From Pedobacter cryoconitis (GTDB lineage: Bacteria; Bacteroidota; Bacteroidia; Sphingobacteriales; Sphingobacteriaceae): a stretch of DNA of 64,000 nucleotides. The stretch is from NCBI RefSeq assembly GCF_014200605.1, contig NZ_JACHCE010000012.1, positions 66,283 through 130,282 of the forward strand, given 5' to 3'. Shown piece by piece: positions 44,082-53,027 of this stretch. Each line of letters begins with the position of its first letter. Within the stretch, counting starts at the first letter, position 1. The position numbers were made by a program, and so were the translations under genes. Below the pieces are notes generated by a model. That model was not told where the DNA came from and ran no database searches. It was given only the letters and a program-made list of their open reading frames with translations.

Positions 44082-45359
44082 ATGACGCAAGTAGACGTGC
44101 TTCTTGGCCTGCAATGGGGCGATGAGGGCAAAGGAAAAATTGTTGACGTATTATGTCCGCAGTATGATTTGATAGCTCGTTTTCAAGGCGGACCGAATGC
44201 CGGCCACACCTTAGAGTTTGATGGCAAAAAGTTTGTTTTAAATACTATTCCATCTGGTATTTTCAACAAAGACACCATGAATTTGATTGGTAATGGTGTG
44301 GTAGTCGATCCCATCATTTTAAAAAGAGAATTAGATAACCTGAAAACTGCGGGTCACGATCCTATTGCTAATGGCAAACTGGTGATTGCGCGTAAAGCAC
44401 ATCTGATTCTTCCTACTCACCAGCTTTTAGACGCTGCCAATGAGCAGAAAATGGGTAAAGATAAAATCGGTTCGACACTAAAAGGTATCGGCCCGACTTA
44501 TATGGATAAAACCGGACGTAATGGTTTACGTGTTGGAGATACTACTTTACCAGATTTCAAAGAGCGTTACAACAAACTGGTTACTAAACACAAGGAATTA
44601 CTTTCTCATTATAATTTTGAGTATGACCTGACTGAAAAAGAAGCTGCTTTCTTTGAGGCGATTGAATTTATCAAAAACATCCCTCATGTTGACAGTGAGC
44701 ACTTTGTAAACGGTTATCTTAAAGAAGGCAAAAAAGTTCTTGCTGAAGGTGCACAAGGAACATTACTGGACATTGATTTCGGTTCTTATCCTTTCGTAAC
44801 TTCTTCAAACACCACTACTGCCGGTGCTTGTACTGGTTTAGGTATTGCACCAAACAAAATCGGAAGTGTGATCGGAATTTTCAAAGCTTACTGCACCCGT
44901 GTAGGAAGCGGACCTTTCCCTACAGAACTGGAAGATGAAGTTGGAGAAAACCTGCGCCAGGTAGGCCACGAATTTGGTGCGACTACAGGCAGACCACGCC
45001 GTTGCGGATGGATTGACCTTCCTGCCCTTAAATATGCAATTATGCTGAATGGTGTTACTGAAATGGTCATGACTAAAGCTGATGTATTGAGCGGATTTGA
45101 TACAATCTATGCTTGTACACATTATGAGCACAATGGTGAAACGATTGACTACATGCCGTACGATATCATTTCTATCAAGCCTACACCAGTTGTTAAAGCA
45201 ATTGAAGGCTGGAAAACTGACATTACTAAAATCACGGAAGTTGATCAGATCCCTGCTCAGCTTGCCTCTTATATCGCTTTCTTAGAGAAAGAATTAGAAG
45301 TACCAGTAAGATACCTTTCTGTTGGTCCTGATAGAGTACAAACATTGATTCTTCCTTAA
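44082..45359 (+). CDS. purA: Adenylosuccinate synthase
   Basis: PurA joins IMP and aspartate with GTP in AMP synthesis. The 425-residue protein begins with the GTP/IMP loop LLGLQWGDEGKGKIVD (residues 7-22) and GPNAGHTLEF, and has IGSTLKGIGPTYMDK, GAQGTLLDIDFGSYPFVTSSN and GATTGRPRRCGW. Length is normal. It probably shares a transcript with the Fur-family gene 35 bases upstream. A GC-rich hairpin (45373-45408) terminates it. Confidence 0.98.
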   Translation: MTQVDVLLGLQWGDEGKGKIVDVLCPQYDLIARFQGGPNAGHTLEFDGKKFVLNTIPSGIFNKDTMNLIGNGVVVDPIILKRELDNLKTAGHDPIANGKLVIARKAHLILPTHQLLDAANEQKMGKDKIGSTLKGIGPTYMDKTGRNGLRVGDTTLPDFKERYNKLVTKHKELLSHYNFEYDLTEKEAAFFEAIEFIKNIPHVDSEHFVNGYLKEGKKVLAEGAQGTLLDIDFGSYPFVTSSNTTTAGACTGLGIAPNKIGSVIGIFKAYCTRVGSGPFPTELEDEVGENLRQVGHEFGATTGRPRRCGWIDLPALKYAIMLNGVTEMVMTKADVLSGFDTIYACTHYEHNGETIDYMPYDIISIKPTPVVKAIEGWKTDITKITEVDQIPAQLASYIAFLEKELEVPVRYLSVGPDRVQTLILP

Positions 45360-45372
45360 GCAATCAATAGAT

Positions 45373-45408
45373 ATAAAAAAGGCGGCCTTAAGAGCCGCCT
45401 TTTTTTAT
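45373..45408 (+). terminator. Hairpin terminator after purA
   Basis: ATAAAAAAGGCGGC (45373-45386) pairs with GCCGCCTTTTTTTAT (45394-45408), with a seven-T run. Confidence 0.9.
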
Positions 45409-45447
45409 TTAAGGATTAAAATAGCCTAATACTACAATTTTCAAACA

Positions 45448-46707
45448 ATGAATCCTCAGGAACTAATTTCATTTAAACAAAAAGCTTTACAATGGGCAAA
45501 TCAGTTTGAAGTCTGCTGTTGTTTTGATTCAAATGAATATACCGATCCTTATTCCAGATATGATTTCCTGCTTGCTGCCGGAGCTAAACATCAGCTCAAT
45601 GCGGCCACAGGCGATGCTTTTAAAGCACTACAGACATTTTCTCTAAAACATCCGGGCTGGTTGTTCGGTTTACTGAGTTACGATCTTAAAAATGAAATAG
45701 AGGACCTGACTTCTGCTCATGAAAATAAGCTTGATTTTCCAGACCTGTTTTTCTTTGTCCCGCAATATCTCATTGCCGTTAAAAATGGCAATATTGAAAT
45801 TCTGGCAGGTACGCCCGATCTATTAGACACCATCCATAAAATCCGGAAGTCCGCATTTTCATCTCCGGCCCCGCTAGAGATGAAACCTAAAATGAATAAA
45901 GAAACTTATTTAGATAAGGTCAATGAATTAAGGGCACATATCGCAAGGGGAGACATTTATGAAGTTAACTTCTGTCAGGAATTTTTTGCAGAAAATGCTT
46001 CCATAAACCCTTATGAGGTATACCTGAACCTGAATGAGCTATCCCCTACCCCATTTTCAGGATTCTTTAAACTTGACAGCAATTATATCCTTTCTGCAAG
46101 TCCTGAACGCTTTATGTGTAAACGCGGGAGCAGATTAATTTCCCAGCCTATCAAAGGAACTGCTAAACGAAGTAAGGACCAGACAGAAGACGAGCTGATC
46201 AAAATAGCTTTAAAAAATGACCTGAAAGAACAAGCCGAAAATGTAATGATTGTTGACCTGGTCCGGAATGATCTGACAAAAAGTGCCGTCCCCGGAACAG
46301 TTCAGGTTGATGAACTTTTTGGCATCTACAGTTTTCCACAGGTACACCAGATGATTTCTACCATAAGCTGTGAGCTGGATCCCGCACTGCATCCTGTTGA
46401 AGCTATACAGCGCACATTTCCAATGGGATCTATGACCGGAGCACCCAAACTAAGGGCTATGGAATTAATAGAAGAAACCGAATGCAGCAGAAGGGGAATG
46501 TACTCTGGCACTTTTGGCTATTTTGATCCAGAAGGAGATTTTGATTTTAATGTAGTTATCCGCAGCATTCTCTATAATGAGCAAAAGAATTACCTGTCTT
46601 TTCAGGTCGGCGGGGCAATTACTTTCGCTTCTTCTGCAGAAGCGGAATATGAAGAGTGTATGCTGAAAGCTTCAGCAATAATTAAAACGCTAAAAGGGTC
46701 GCATTAA
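45448..46707 (+). CDS. pabB: Aminodeoxychorismate synthase component I (PabB-like)
   Basis: A chorismate-utilising enzyme of 419 residues. The PIKGT motif near residue 236 carries the Lys typical of PabB rather than the PIAGT of anthranilate synthase. SPERFMCKRG, VDLVRNDLTKSA, VHQMISTI, PMGSMTGAPKLRAME and EEYEECMLKASAII-like ending are class hallmarks. It supplies aminodeoxychorismate for folate; the lyase candidate is at 28242. The N-terminal third is short compared with TrpE. The stop codon lies in the loop of its own terminator. Confidence 0.92.
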   Translation: MNPQELISFKQKALQWANQFEVCCCFDSNEYTDPYSRYDFLLAAGAKHQLNAATGDAFKALQTFSLKHPGWLFGLLSYDLKNEIEDLTSAHENKLDFPDLFFFVPQYLIAVKNGNIEILAGTPDLLDTIHKIRKSAFSSPAPLEMKPKMNKETYLDKVNELRAHIARGDIYEVNFCQEFFAENASINPYEVYLNLNELSPTPFSGFFKLDSNYILSASPERFMCKRGSRLISQPIKGTAKRSKDQTEDELIKIALKNDLKEQAENVMIVDLVRNDLTKSAVPGTVQVDELFGIYSFPQVHQMISTISCELDPALHPVEAIQRTFPMGSMTGAPKLRAMELIEETECSRRGMYSGTFGYFDPEGDFDFNVVIRSILYNEQKNYLSFQVGGAITFASSAEAEYEECMLKASAIIKTLKGSH

Positions 46708-46718
46708 CGACCCTTTTA
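46691..46718 (+). terminator. Hairpin terminator enclosing the pabB stop codon
   Basis: TAAAAGGGTCG (46691-46701) pairs with CGACCCTTTTA (46708-46718). The stop TAA at 46705-46707 is in the six-base loop. Confidence 0.8.
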
Positions 46719-46802
46719 TATGATAATCAATCACAATTCATAAAGCAGTTTTTTTCTGACAAATAATATCCCTCAATAGTTGCTGCAATCTGATTAAACT
46801 TA

Positions 46803-47630
46803 CTATCTGATTGGTTTTCCCGAAGGAGAATTAAAATATCTTTTCGCTTCTGGCAGATCTCTCTGAATCTGAGCAATCCTTGTCGCATCAGCGGGGTGAG
46901 TACTTAAAAACTCAGGTGGTTTCTGTGAAGACTGGCTAACTGCAGCCATTCTCTGCCAGAAATTAACTGCATTCGCAGGATCATAACCAGCCATAGACAT
47001 GAAGATCAATCCTAAATGATCAGCTTCCAGTTCCTGCGTCCTTGAATTAGGCAGCAAATAAAACCCTTGTGCACCAACACCATAAATCTTACTGATTGCC
47101 GCTTGTGTAGCCTCAGACTGACTGCCGGTCGCAGCACCTAATAAACCTCCCACACCTTGTGCCAATGCGGCTTTAGAAGCACGTTCTGATGAATGCTGTG
47201 CTATAGCATGGGCAATTTCATGTCCCATTACCGTTGCCAGTCCTGCATCATCCCTGGTTACAGGAAGAATACCTGAATAAACAGCTACTTTACCACCCGG
47301 CATACACCAGGCATTGACTTCTTTACTGTCAATCAGATTAAATTCCCAGCGAAAGCCCTGAATCTGTGCAGCATAACCATTCGCATTCATATATTTTGTC
47401 ACTGCAGCCGCAATCTTCTCCCCTATTCTTTTGACCCGCTGTGCATCAGCATTATTTAAGATCTTAGTATTCGGGTCTTTTAAAAGTGTAGTATAACTTT
47501 GTGCAGCGGCAGTCTGCATTTCACTTTCATTTACAAAACTTATTCTGTTTCTCCCTGACAGGGGAACTGTAGAGCACGCATAAGCCATAGATACTACAGC
47601 AGCAATACCCAGCAACGTTAATTTCTTCAT
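46803..47630 (-). CDS. M48 family metallopeptidase lipoprotein
   Basis: A 275-residue zinc peptidase of the BepA/LoiP-like M48 family. A lipoprotein signal ends at Cys in MAYACSTVPLSG near residue 19. The zinc site is GHEIAHAIAQH near 137-147, with the third ligand Glu in RTQELEADHLG near 199. It probably degrades or checks envelope proteins. It is the last gene of the minus-strand run nadC, plsY, M48, starting 6 bases after the plsY stop. Confidence 0.94.
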   Translation of the reverse strand: MKKLTLLGIAAVVSMAYACSTVPLSGRNRISFVNESEMQTAAAQSYTTLLKDPNTKILNNADAQRVKRIGEKIAAAVTKYMNANGYAAQIQGFRWEFNLIDSKEVNAWCMPGGKVAVYSGILPVTRDDAGLATVMGHEIAHAIAQHSSERASKAALAQGVGGLLGAATGSQSEATQAAISKIYGVGAQGFYLLPNSRTQELEADHLGLIFMSMAGYDPANAVNFWQRMAAVSQSSQKPPEFLSTHPADATRIAQIQRDLPEAKRYFNSPSGKPIR

Positions 47631-47636
47631 CGGTTT

Positions 47637-48290
47637 TTAGTTAATAGTTGTTTTCTTCTTAAACAGATAAACTTTAGATTCTTTGCCTTTAAGTAAGCGC
47701 TCCAGATTTTTCTGGTGTGTCACCAGAATTAAGATACACACACACATCCCATACAGCACTTCAGACTTAATGGTAGAATGCAGTATAAAAACAATCCCTA
47801 ATGGAAAAGTAAATCCTGCACATATAGAACTCAGAGATACATATTTTGTAACCAGAAGCACCGCCACAAAAACAAGAACACAAAGCATAGCTGCCGGGAA
47901 GTTAACTGCCAAAATCATTCCAAAAAGCGTAGCAACCCCTTTACCGCCCCTAAAACCGGCGAAGATAGGGAACAAATGGCCCATAACAGCAGTTACGCCC
48001 AATGCAAGCTCATAATTAACAAACTGAGAAGAATTATGGGGTCCGGTTACAGACAGCCCTATAAAATAGGCAAGTTTTGTAGCAGTGTACCCTTTAGCAA
48101 TATCAATGGTCATTACAGCCATACCAGCTTTTTTTCCCAATACACGGAAAGTATTTGTCGCACCTGCATTTCCACTGCCGTATTCTCTTACGTCAATACC
48201 ATAAAATGCCTGTCCAATCCAAACCGCTGTCGGGATAGACCCGCAGAGATAAGCCAGAATGACTGCAGAAATAGAATAGATAGATATCAT
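47637..48290 (-). CDS. plsY: Glycerol-3-phosphate acyltransferase PlsY
   Basis: An inner-membrane enzyme of 217 residues that acylates glycerol-3-phosphate from acyl-phosphate, the first step of phospholipid synthesis. It carries the three conserved motifs: GSIPTAVWIGQ near residues 17-27 with GSGNAGATNTFRVLGKKAG near 38-56, GHLFPIFAGFRGGKGVAT near 103-120, and a late loop SLSSICAGFTFP. Five to six hydrophobic segments fit. It starts 3 bases after the nadC stop. Confidence 0.97.
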   Translation of the reverse strand: MISIYSISAVILAYLCGSIPTAVWIGQAFYGIDVREYGSGNAGATNTFRVLGKKAGMAVMTIDIAKGYTATKLAYFIGLSVTGPHNSSQFVNYELALGVTAVMGHLFPIFAGFRGGKGVATLFGMILAVNFPAAMLCVLVFVAVLLVTKYVSLSSICAGFTFPLGIVFILHSTIKSEVLYGMCVCILILVTHQKNLERLLKGKESKVYLFKKKTTIN

Positions 48291-48293
48291 ACC

Positions 48294-49136
48294 TTAATAG
48301 GCTTTTAAACTCAGGTCTAAACTCTTAACTGAGTGGGTCAATGCGCCCATAGAGATATAATCAACTCCGCAGGCTGCATATTCAGCTATACTTTCTTCGG
48401 TAATCCCACCAGATGCTTCCGTAGTAAACCGATGATCAATCAGTTTCACAGCCTGTCTAAGGTCAGCAAAGCTGAAATTATCCAGCATAATCCTATTTAC
48501 CATTCCTTTTTCCAGTACCTGGTTCAATTCTTCCAGGTTTCTTACTTCAATCTCTATTTCAAGATTTTTACCATTATCTGCAAGATACTGATTAGCTGCG
48601 ATAATTGCATTAGCAATTCCACCAGCATAATCAACGTGATTATCTTTGATCAGGATCATATCATACAATCCAATCCGGTGATTTACCCCACCACCTATTC
48701 TGACCGCCCATTTTTCAAGGTATCTCATTCCAGGTGTAGTTTTCCTGGTATCCAGTATTTTAGTTGGGTAGGACGCAAGCAATTGCGTAACGTGATGAGT
48801 TTTGGTTGCAATACCACTCATTCTCTGCATACAATTTAACACTAGTCTTTCGGCCAGCAAAATAGAGTGAGAGCTGCCACTAACTGTAAAAGCGATATCA
48901 CCGTATTTAACTTCATCCCCATCTTTCAAAAAGACTTCGGTCTGTAACGCTGAATCTACCTGGCTGAAAATTTCAAGAGCAAGTTCTACTCCGGCAAGTA
49001 TACCATCCTCTTTAACCAAGAGCTTTGCTCTCCCCTGGGTTCCGGCAGGGATGGTAGACATAGAGGTATGATCACCATCACCAAGATCTTCGGCGATAGC
49101 ATTTTTTATAAATAGGTCTATTAATTTCTTATCCAA
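48294..49136 (-). CDS. nadC: Nicotinate-nucleotide pyrophosphorylase (carboxylating)
   Basis: NadC turns quinolinate and PRPP into nicotinate mononucleotide in NAD synthesis. The 280-residue protein contains EDLGDGDHTSMS, LNCMQRMSGIATKTH, LDTRKTTPGMRYLEKWAVRIGGGVNHR (read in parts; K and R residues bind quinolinate), NHVDYAGG, and EASGGITEESIAEYA. A TATTTTTG box (minus, 49153-49160) lies 16 bases upstream. Behind it come plsY and the M48 gene. Confidence 0.97.
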   Translation of the reverse strand: MDKKLIDLFIKNAIAEDLGDGDHTSMSTIPAGTQGRAKLLVKEDGILAGVELALEIFSQVDSALQTEVFLKDGDEVKYGDIAFTVSGSSHSILLAERLVLNCMQRMSGIATKTHHVTQLLASYPTKILDTRKTTPGMRYLEKWAVRIGGGVNHRIGLYDMILIKDNHVDYAGGIANAIIAANQYLADNGKNLEIEIEVRNLEELNQVLEKGMVNRIMLDNFSFADLRQAVKLIDHRFTTEASGGITEESIAEYAACGVDYISMGALTHSVKSLDLSLKAY

Positions 49137-49152
49137 AACATGTATTTTAGAT

Positions 49153-49160
49153 CAAAAATA
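49153..49160 (-). promoter_or_regulatory. TAnnTTTG -7 box for nadC-plsY-M48
   Basis: Minus-strand TATTTTTG in the 48-base gap between the DUF4783 gene and nadC, 16 bases before the nadC ATG. Confidence 0.5.
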
Positions 49161-49184
49161 GCATTTTTACCTAAATTTGCATTA

Positions 49185-49580
49185 CTATTTATCCGGTTCA
49201 ATCCGTAATTCAGTGATAAAAAAGGTGTTAGCTGTTTTTTTGAGTGTAATAGCTACCCTGAATTTTCCGTTTTTTGTACTCAGGGAAAGGATTCCGAAGC
49301 GATAATTTGGATTGGTATTAATGAGGTGCACCACTGTTGAATTAACAGGGGCATTTTTAGTGAAAAATTCTCTGACTATCTGTTCAGCCTGCGCTTTGGT
49401 ATATACGTCTTCTTCCTCATTGATCGTTAATTCTACAGATGGGGAAAAATTTTTACTGATTTCTTTTGAATTCCCAGCCTTAAATAAAGTTGATAATGAA
49501 TCAACAATATCCCCTTGAAATAACCCAGGATTAAATAGCTGGGTAAAAAAAATCAGTACCGAAAGTAAGGGTCTAATCAT
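49185..49580 (-). CDS. DUF4783 domain-containing protein
   Basis: A small exported protein of 131 residues with a short signal peptide (residues 1-20) and the DUF4783 pattern: SLSTLFKAGNSKEISKNF, VELTINEEEDVYTKAQAEQIVREFF, and VVHLINTNPNYRFGILSL. The fold is NTF2-like by family knowledge; function unknown. It lies directly ahead of nadC, a neighbourhood often seen in Bacteroidota. Confidence 0.88.
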   Translation of the reverse strand: MIRPLLSVLIFFTQLFNPGLFQGDIVDSLSTLFKAGNSKEISKNFSPSVELTINEEEDVYTKAQAEQIVREFFTKNAPVNSTVVHLINTNPNYRFGILSLSTKNGKFRVAITLKKTANTFFITELRIEPDK

Positions 49581-49987
49581 ATTCTAAAGATAACAAATAT
49601 TACGCACACAAATTATGCCATTAAGCGCTTAAAGATTATAATTTTAAATAATCAGACTTTCACCTGTAGGGGAATAATTTAAACTCTGATCCTAAACCTG
49701 ATACAGGCACTCCTGCTAAAAAGAAATAGCTGTCACATTCTTGTTAGAAAAGCTATTTACCCTCAAAAGCACAAATCTGTAGCCTGTATTTATCCGGAAC
49801 GCCAAACCCGGAAAGATTGTACTCCAGGCCATACAAATATCCAAAGTGTGTATAAATTACATTTAGATTTCTTATCCAAAATCAATAAGAGTTATATTTG
49901 TTTGGCCCCGGCTTCAAATCAGGATATAATCTGAAAGAAACAGGATGCCCTTACATTATTTATCGGCGAAATATCAATTCAATTTAA
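49581..49987. other. Intergenic region upstream of gpmI
   Basis: About 400 bases between divergent genes. It contains a 12-bp palindrome TTAAGCGCTTAA at 49621-49632, GATTAT/ATAATC arms next to it, and TATATTTG at 49895-49902, which would give gpmI an 85-base leader. No small gene is convincing. A small RNA cannot be excluded but is not shown. Confidence 0.55.
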
Positions 49988-51508
49988 ATGAATAATAAAA
50001 AAGTGATGCTCCTCATTCTTGATGGATGGGGTTACGGAAAACAGGACAATTCGGACGCTGCATATGCAGCAAATACACCTTTCTTTGATTCTTTATTAAA
50101 AAACTATCCTAATTCAAAGCTGGAAGCATCTGGTGAGGCAGTAGGTTTACCAGCCGGCCAGATGGGCAATTCGGAGGTTGGACATATGAACCTTGGTGCA
50201 GGAAGAGTCGTTTACCAGGAACTGGGAAGAATCAATAAAGCAATCAGCGATGGTTCCATTCAAACCAACAAGACCTTAGTCGATGCATTTGATTATGCAA
50301 AGAAAAACAATAAAGCAGTTCATTTTATCGGATTAGTATCTGATGGTGGTGTACATGCGCATATCAATCACCTGAAAGGCTTATGTGATGCCGCAAATGA
50401 ACAGGGGCTGAAAGATGTTTTTGTACATGCTTTCTTAGATGGCAGGGATACAGATCCAAATTCAGGACTGGGTTTCATTAAAGAACTGGATGATCACCTG
50501 AAAACTTCTACAGGTCAGATAGCCAGTTTAATTGGCCGTTACTATGCGATGGACAGAGATTCACGCTGGGAACGCGTTAAACAGGCTTACGATTTGTTAA
50601 CTAAAGGCGTTGGTGCGCCTACACAAGATCCGTTAAAAGCGATTGAGCAATCTTATGCAGATGGCATTACGGATGAGTTTATTAAACCGATCGTAGTTAC
50701 AGGTGAGAATAATCTGCCATTGGCAACTATTCAGCCTGATGACGTTGTGATCTGTTTCAACTACAGAACAGACAGGGGCCGTGAAATCACAGCGGTACTG
50801 ACACAACATGACTATCCTGATTTTGAGATGCATAAATTACCGTTATATTATGTAACGATGACTACTTATGATGAAAACTTTGAAAATGTAAAAGTTGTTT
50901 TCACTAAAGATGACCTGACAGAAACTTTAGGAGAAATCTTAGAGAAGAATCATAAAAATCAGATCCGTATTGCAGAAACAGAAAAATATCCACACGTAAC
51001 CTTCTTCTTTTCAGGTGGCAGGGAGCTGGCTTTTGAAAACGAGAAAAGATTAATGATCCCTTCTCCAAAAGTAGCTACTTATGACCTTAAACCAGAGATG
51101 AGTGCGCAGGGAATTACAGATGCCATTACACAAGAGCTGGAAACAGGCTGGGCAGATTTCATCTGCCTGAACTTCGCTAATCCGGACATGGTTGGACATA
51201 CAGGTGTTTTTGATGCCGTTGTTAAAGCAGTAGAAACAGCAGATCGCTGTGCTGAAGCTGTAGTGACCAAAGGTCTTGAAAATGGGTACGCTTTTATCAT
51301 TCTGGCAGATCATGGAAACTCAGAATTTATGGTCAACAATGACGGTTCAGTAAACACAGCACATACAACCAATCTGGTTCCTTGTATTTTAGTAGGAACT
51401 GATTACACGGCTATCGCTGACGGTAAACTGGGTGATATTGCACCAACAATTCTGAAGTTAATGGGAATTGAGAAACCTGAGATCATGACTGGAAATTACC
51501 TGGTATAA
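49988..51508 (+). CDS. gpmI: 2,3-bisphosphoglycerate-independent phosphoglycerate mutase
   Basis: A manganese-dependent glycolytic enzyme of 506 residues. The opening LLILDGWGYGKQDNSDA, the phospho-accepting Ser in GQMGNSEVGHMNLGAGR near residue 61, LDGRDTDPNSG, YYAMDRDSRWERV, and the metal site ILADHGNSEFM near 437-447 are all present. Length is normal. The downstream lipoprotein gene overlaps its stop by one base, so they are translated from one mRNA. Confidence 0.98.
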   Translation: MNNKKVMLLILDGWGYGKQDNSDAAYAANTPFFDSLLKNYPNSKLEASGEAVGLPAGQMGNSEVGHMNLGAGRVVYQELGRINKAISDGSIQTNKTLVDAFDYAKKNNKAVHFIGLVSDGGVHAHINHLKGLCDAANEQGLKDVFVHAFLDGRDTDPNSGLGFIKELDDHLKTSTGQIASLIGRYYAMDRDSRWERVKQAYDLLTKGVGAPTQDPLKAIEQSYADGITDEFIKPIVVTGENNLPLATIQPDDVVICFNYRTDRGREITAVLTQHDYPDFEMHKLPLYYVTMTTYDENFENVKVVFTKDDLTETLGEILEKNHKNQIRIAETEKYPHVTFFFSGGRELAFENEKRLMIPSPKVATYDLKPEMSAQGITDAITQELETGWADFICLNFANPDMVGHTGVFDAVVKAVETADRCAEAVVTKGLENGYAFIILADHGNSEFMVNNDGSVNTAHTTNLVPCILVGTDYTAIADGKLGDIAPTILKLMGIEKPEIMTGNYLV

Positions 51509-52038
51509 TGAAGAAACTGTCATTCTTTTCTTTAAGCATTTTGTTTTTTGCGGCCTGTAATCCTGCAGCGCCCAAAAAACAGCATGTTTCATTAACCTAT
51601 TTTGATCTGAAAGATTATATCGCAAAAGAGGCTAAACGTCTTACTGCATTAAATCCTGAGATAGATAAAACGGTTATTGTCAACAACGCTAAAGAACGTA
51701 AAAAGTTAAAGATTGCTGACTGGCCAAAAGAGCTCTCTTCTTTTTCTGATGCTGACATTAACAAATCTGCCTGGCAGGGATTGTTTAAATCAGAAAAAAC
51801 AAAAGACTCAGAAACTTACCTTTCTGACAATGAAAAAGTACCGGTAAAGTATTTAAACATCAGTTATAAAAACGGTAAAATCTACGGGATTAAGTTATTG
51901 ATCAGCAATACCAATTCATTGTACACTTCTAACGATACACTCTCTTATTTTCCTGATAGTCTGTATGAAGTTAAAAAGATACAGAACATCAGGTTACTGA
52001 AAGGAAAAAGCTATACGATCACAGGAAGGTTCAAGTAA
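51508..52038 (+). CDS. Hypothetical lipoprotein
   Basis: A 176-residue protein with a lipoprotein signal (MKKLSFFSLSILFFAAC, Cys 17). The body has LTYFDLKDYIAKEAKRLT, VNNAKERKKLKIADWPKEL and the end LLKGKSYTITGRFK. I do not recognise a named family. The ATG overlaps the gpmI stop in TAATG, so it is translationally coupled. A 20-bp hairpin terminator follows. Confidence 0.82.
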   Translation: MKKLSFFSLSILFFAACNPAAPKKQHVSLTYFDLKDYIAKEAKRLTALNPEIDKTVIVNNAKERKKLKIADWPKELSSFSDADINKSAWQGLFKSEKTKDSETYLSDNEKVPVKYLNISYKNGKIYGIKLLISNTNSLYTSNDTLSYFPDSLYEVKKIQNIRLLKGKSYTITGRFK

Positions 52039-52048
52039 AAACATAAAC

Positions 52049-52090
52049 AATAAAAAAAGCCGGAAACACATGTTTCCGGCTTTTTTTATT
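52049..52090. terminator. 20-bp perfect bidirectional hairpin
   Basis: AATAAAAAAAGCCGGAAACA (52049-52068) is exactly complementary to 52071-52090. It separates the lipoprotein gene from the convergent TPR gene. Confidence 0.9.
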
Positions 52091-52125
52091 CCCGACTGAT
52101 CACTGATCAATCTGGTTTAATTCAT

Positions 52126-52755
52126 TTATTTCAGGCTTGCAATCTGTGCTTTAACATAGTCTATCAGTGAAATGATATCCTTACGTAAAGGCTGAACAGT
52201 TAAGACCTTTTGAAAGTCTGACACCGAATTGTTAAATAATACAATACAAGCATCTTTATCTACACGTTTTTTAATCTTATAAGATTTATAAATAGCATAG
52301 TCTTTATAAGCCAGCCCCCTGTTTTGCAATAACTGAGTATCTTCCTCCCCATTGATCTCAATGGCTTTAGTAAAATCTTTAATCGCCGACTGATAGAAAG
52401 TATCGCGCATTTGATTTAAAGATTCCTTAGGGTCATTGGCCACATTTTGTCTTGCTTTACCTCTATAATAATAAGCAGAATAATCAGATGGTTTAACAGT
52501 AATCAATCTGCTGTAAGTCTCAATAGAACTCTCAAAATTACCACATTGAAAATAAGAATATCCCAGCATCTTCAATACACTCGGATTATTCGGGGTTTTA
52601 GCATCGGCCTTCTCTAATTGAGCTACTGCTCCTTTATAGTCGCCCTTCATCATTGCCTGCATTCCTAATTTATCATAACTTCCGCTTTGAGCAAAGCTGA
52701 CATTGGCAGAAACAACCAAGAATAGTATAAGCGCTTTTTTAATGTAGTTCATCAA
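52126..52755 (-). CDS. Tetratricopeptide repeat protein
   Basis: A 209-residue exported protein: signal peptide ending near SFAQS (residue 24), then TPR units such as AMMKGDYKGAVAQLEKADAK, VLKMLGYSYFQCGNFESSIE and YSAYYYRGKARQNVA, and a later QNRGLAYKDYAIYKSY. TPR proteins act as scaffolds; no partner can be read from context. It converges on the gpmI-lipoprotein unit and is divergent from lon. Confidence 0.88.
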   Translation of the reverse strand: MMNYIKKALILFLVVSANVSFAQSGSYDKLGMQAMMKGDYKGAVAQLEKADAKTPNNPSVLKMLGYSYFQCGNFESSIETYSRLITVKPSDYSAYYYRGKARQNVANDPKESLNQMRDTFYQSAIKDFTKAIEINGEEDTQLLQNRGLAYKDYAIYKSYKIKKRVDKDACIVLFNNSVSDFQKVLTVQPLRKDIISLIDYVKAQIASLK

Positions 52756-53027
52756 ATTTTATTTAATAAAGAATAAAGATATGAAATGATAGATATAAGT
52801 ACCCATAATTTACGCATCATTTATTGATATTAAAAGGTAAACGTATAAAAAACCAAATTATGATATTACTATCAATTAATTTCGCATATTCTGACTTTTT
52901 AACAGATAAAAAGCAATTATGAATGTTTGGCACAGGAGTTGAAATTATACCCATCAATATATAATTATTATTTTTATAAGCGGCAGACTGTCACATTGTC
53001 GTTTTTTTATTCTAGAAAGGCCTATTA

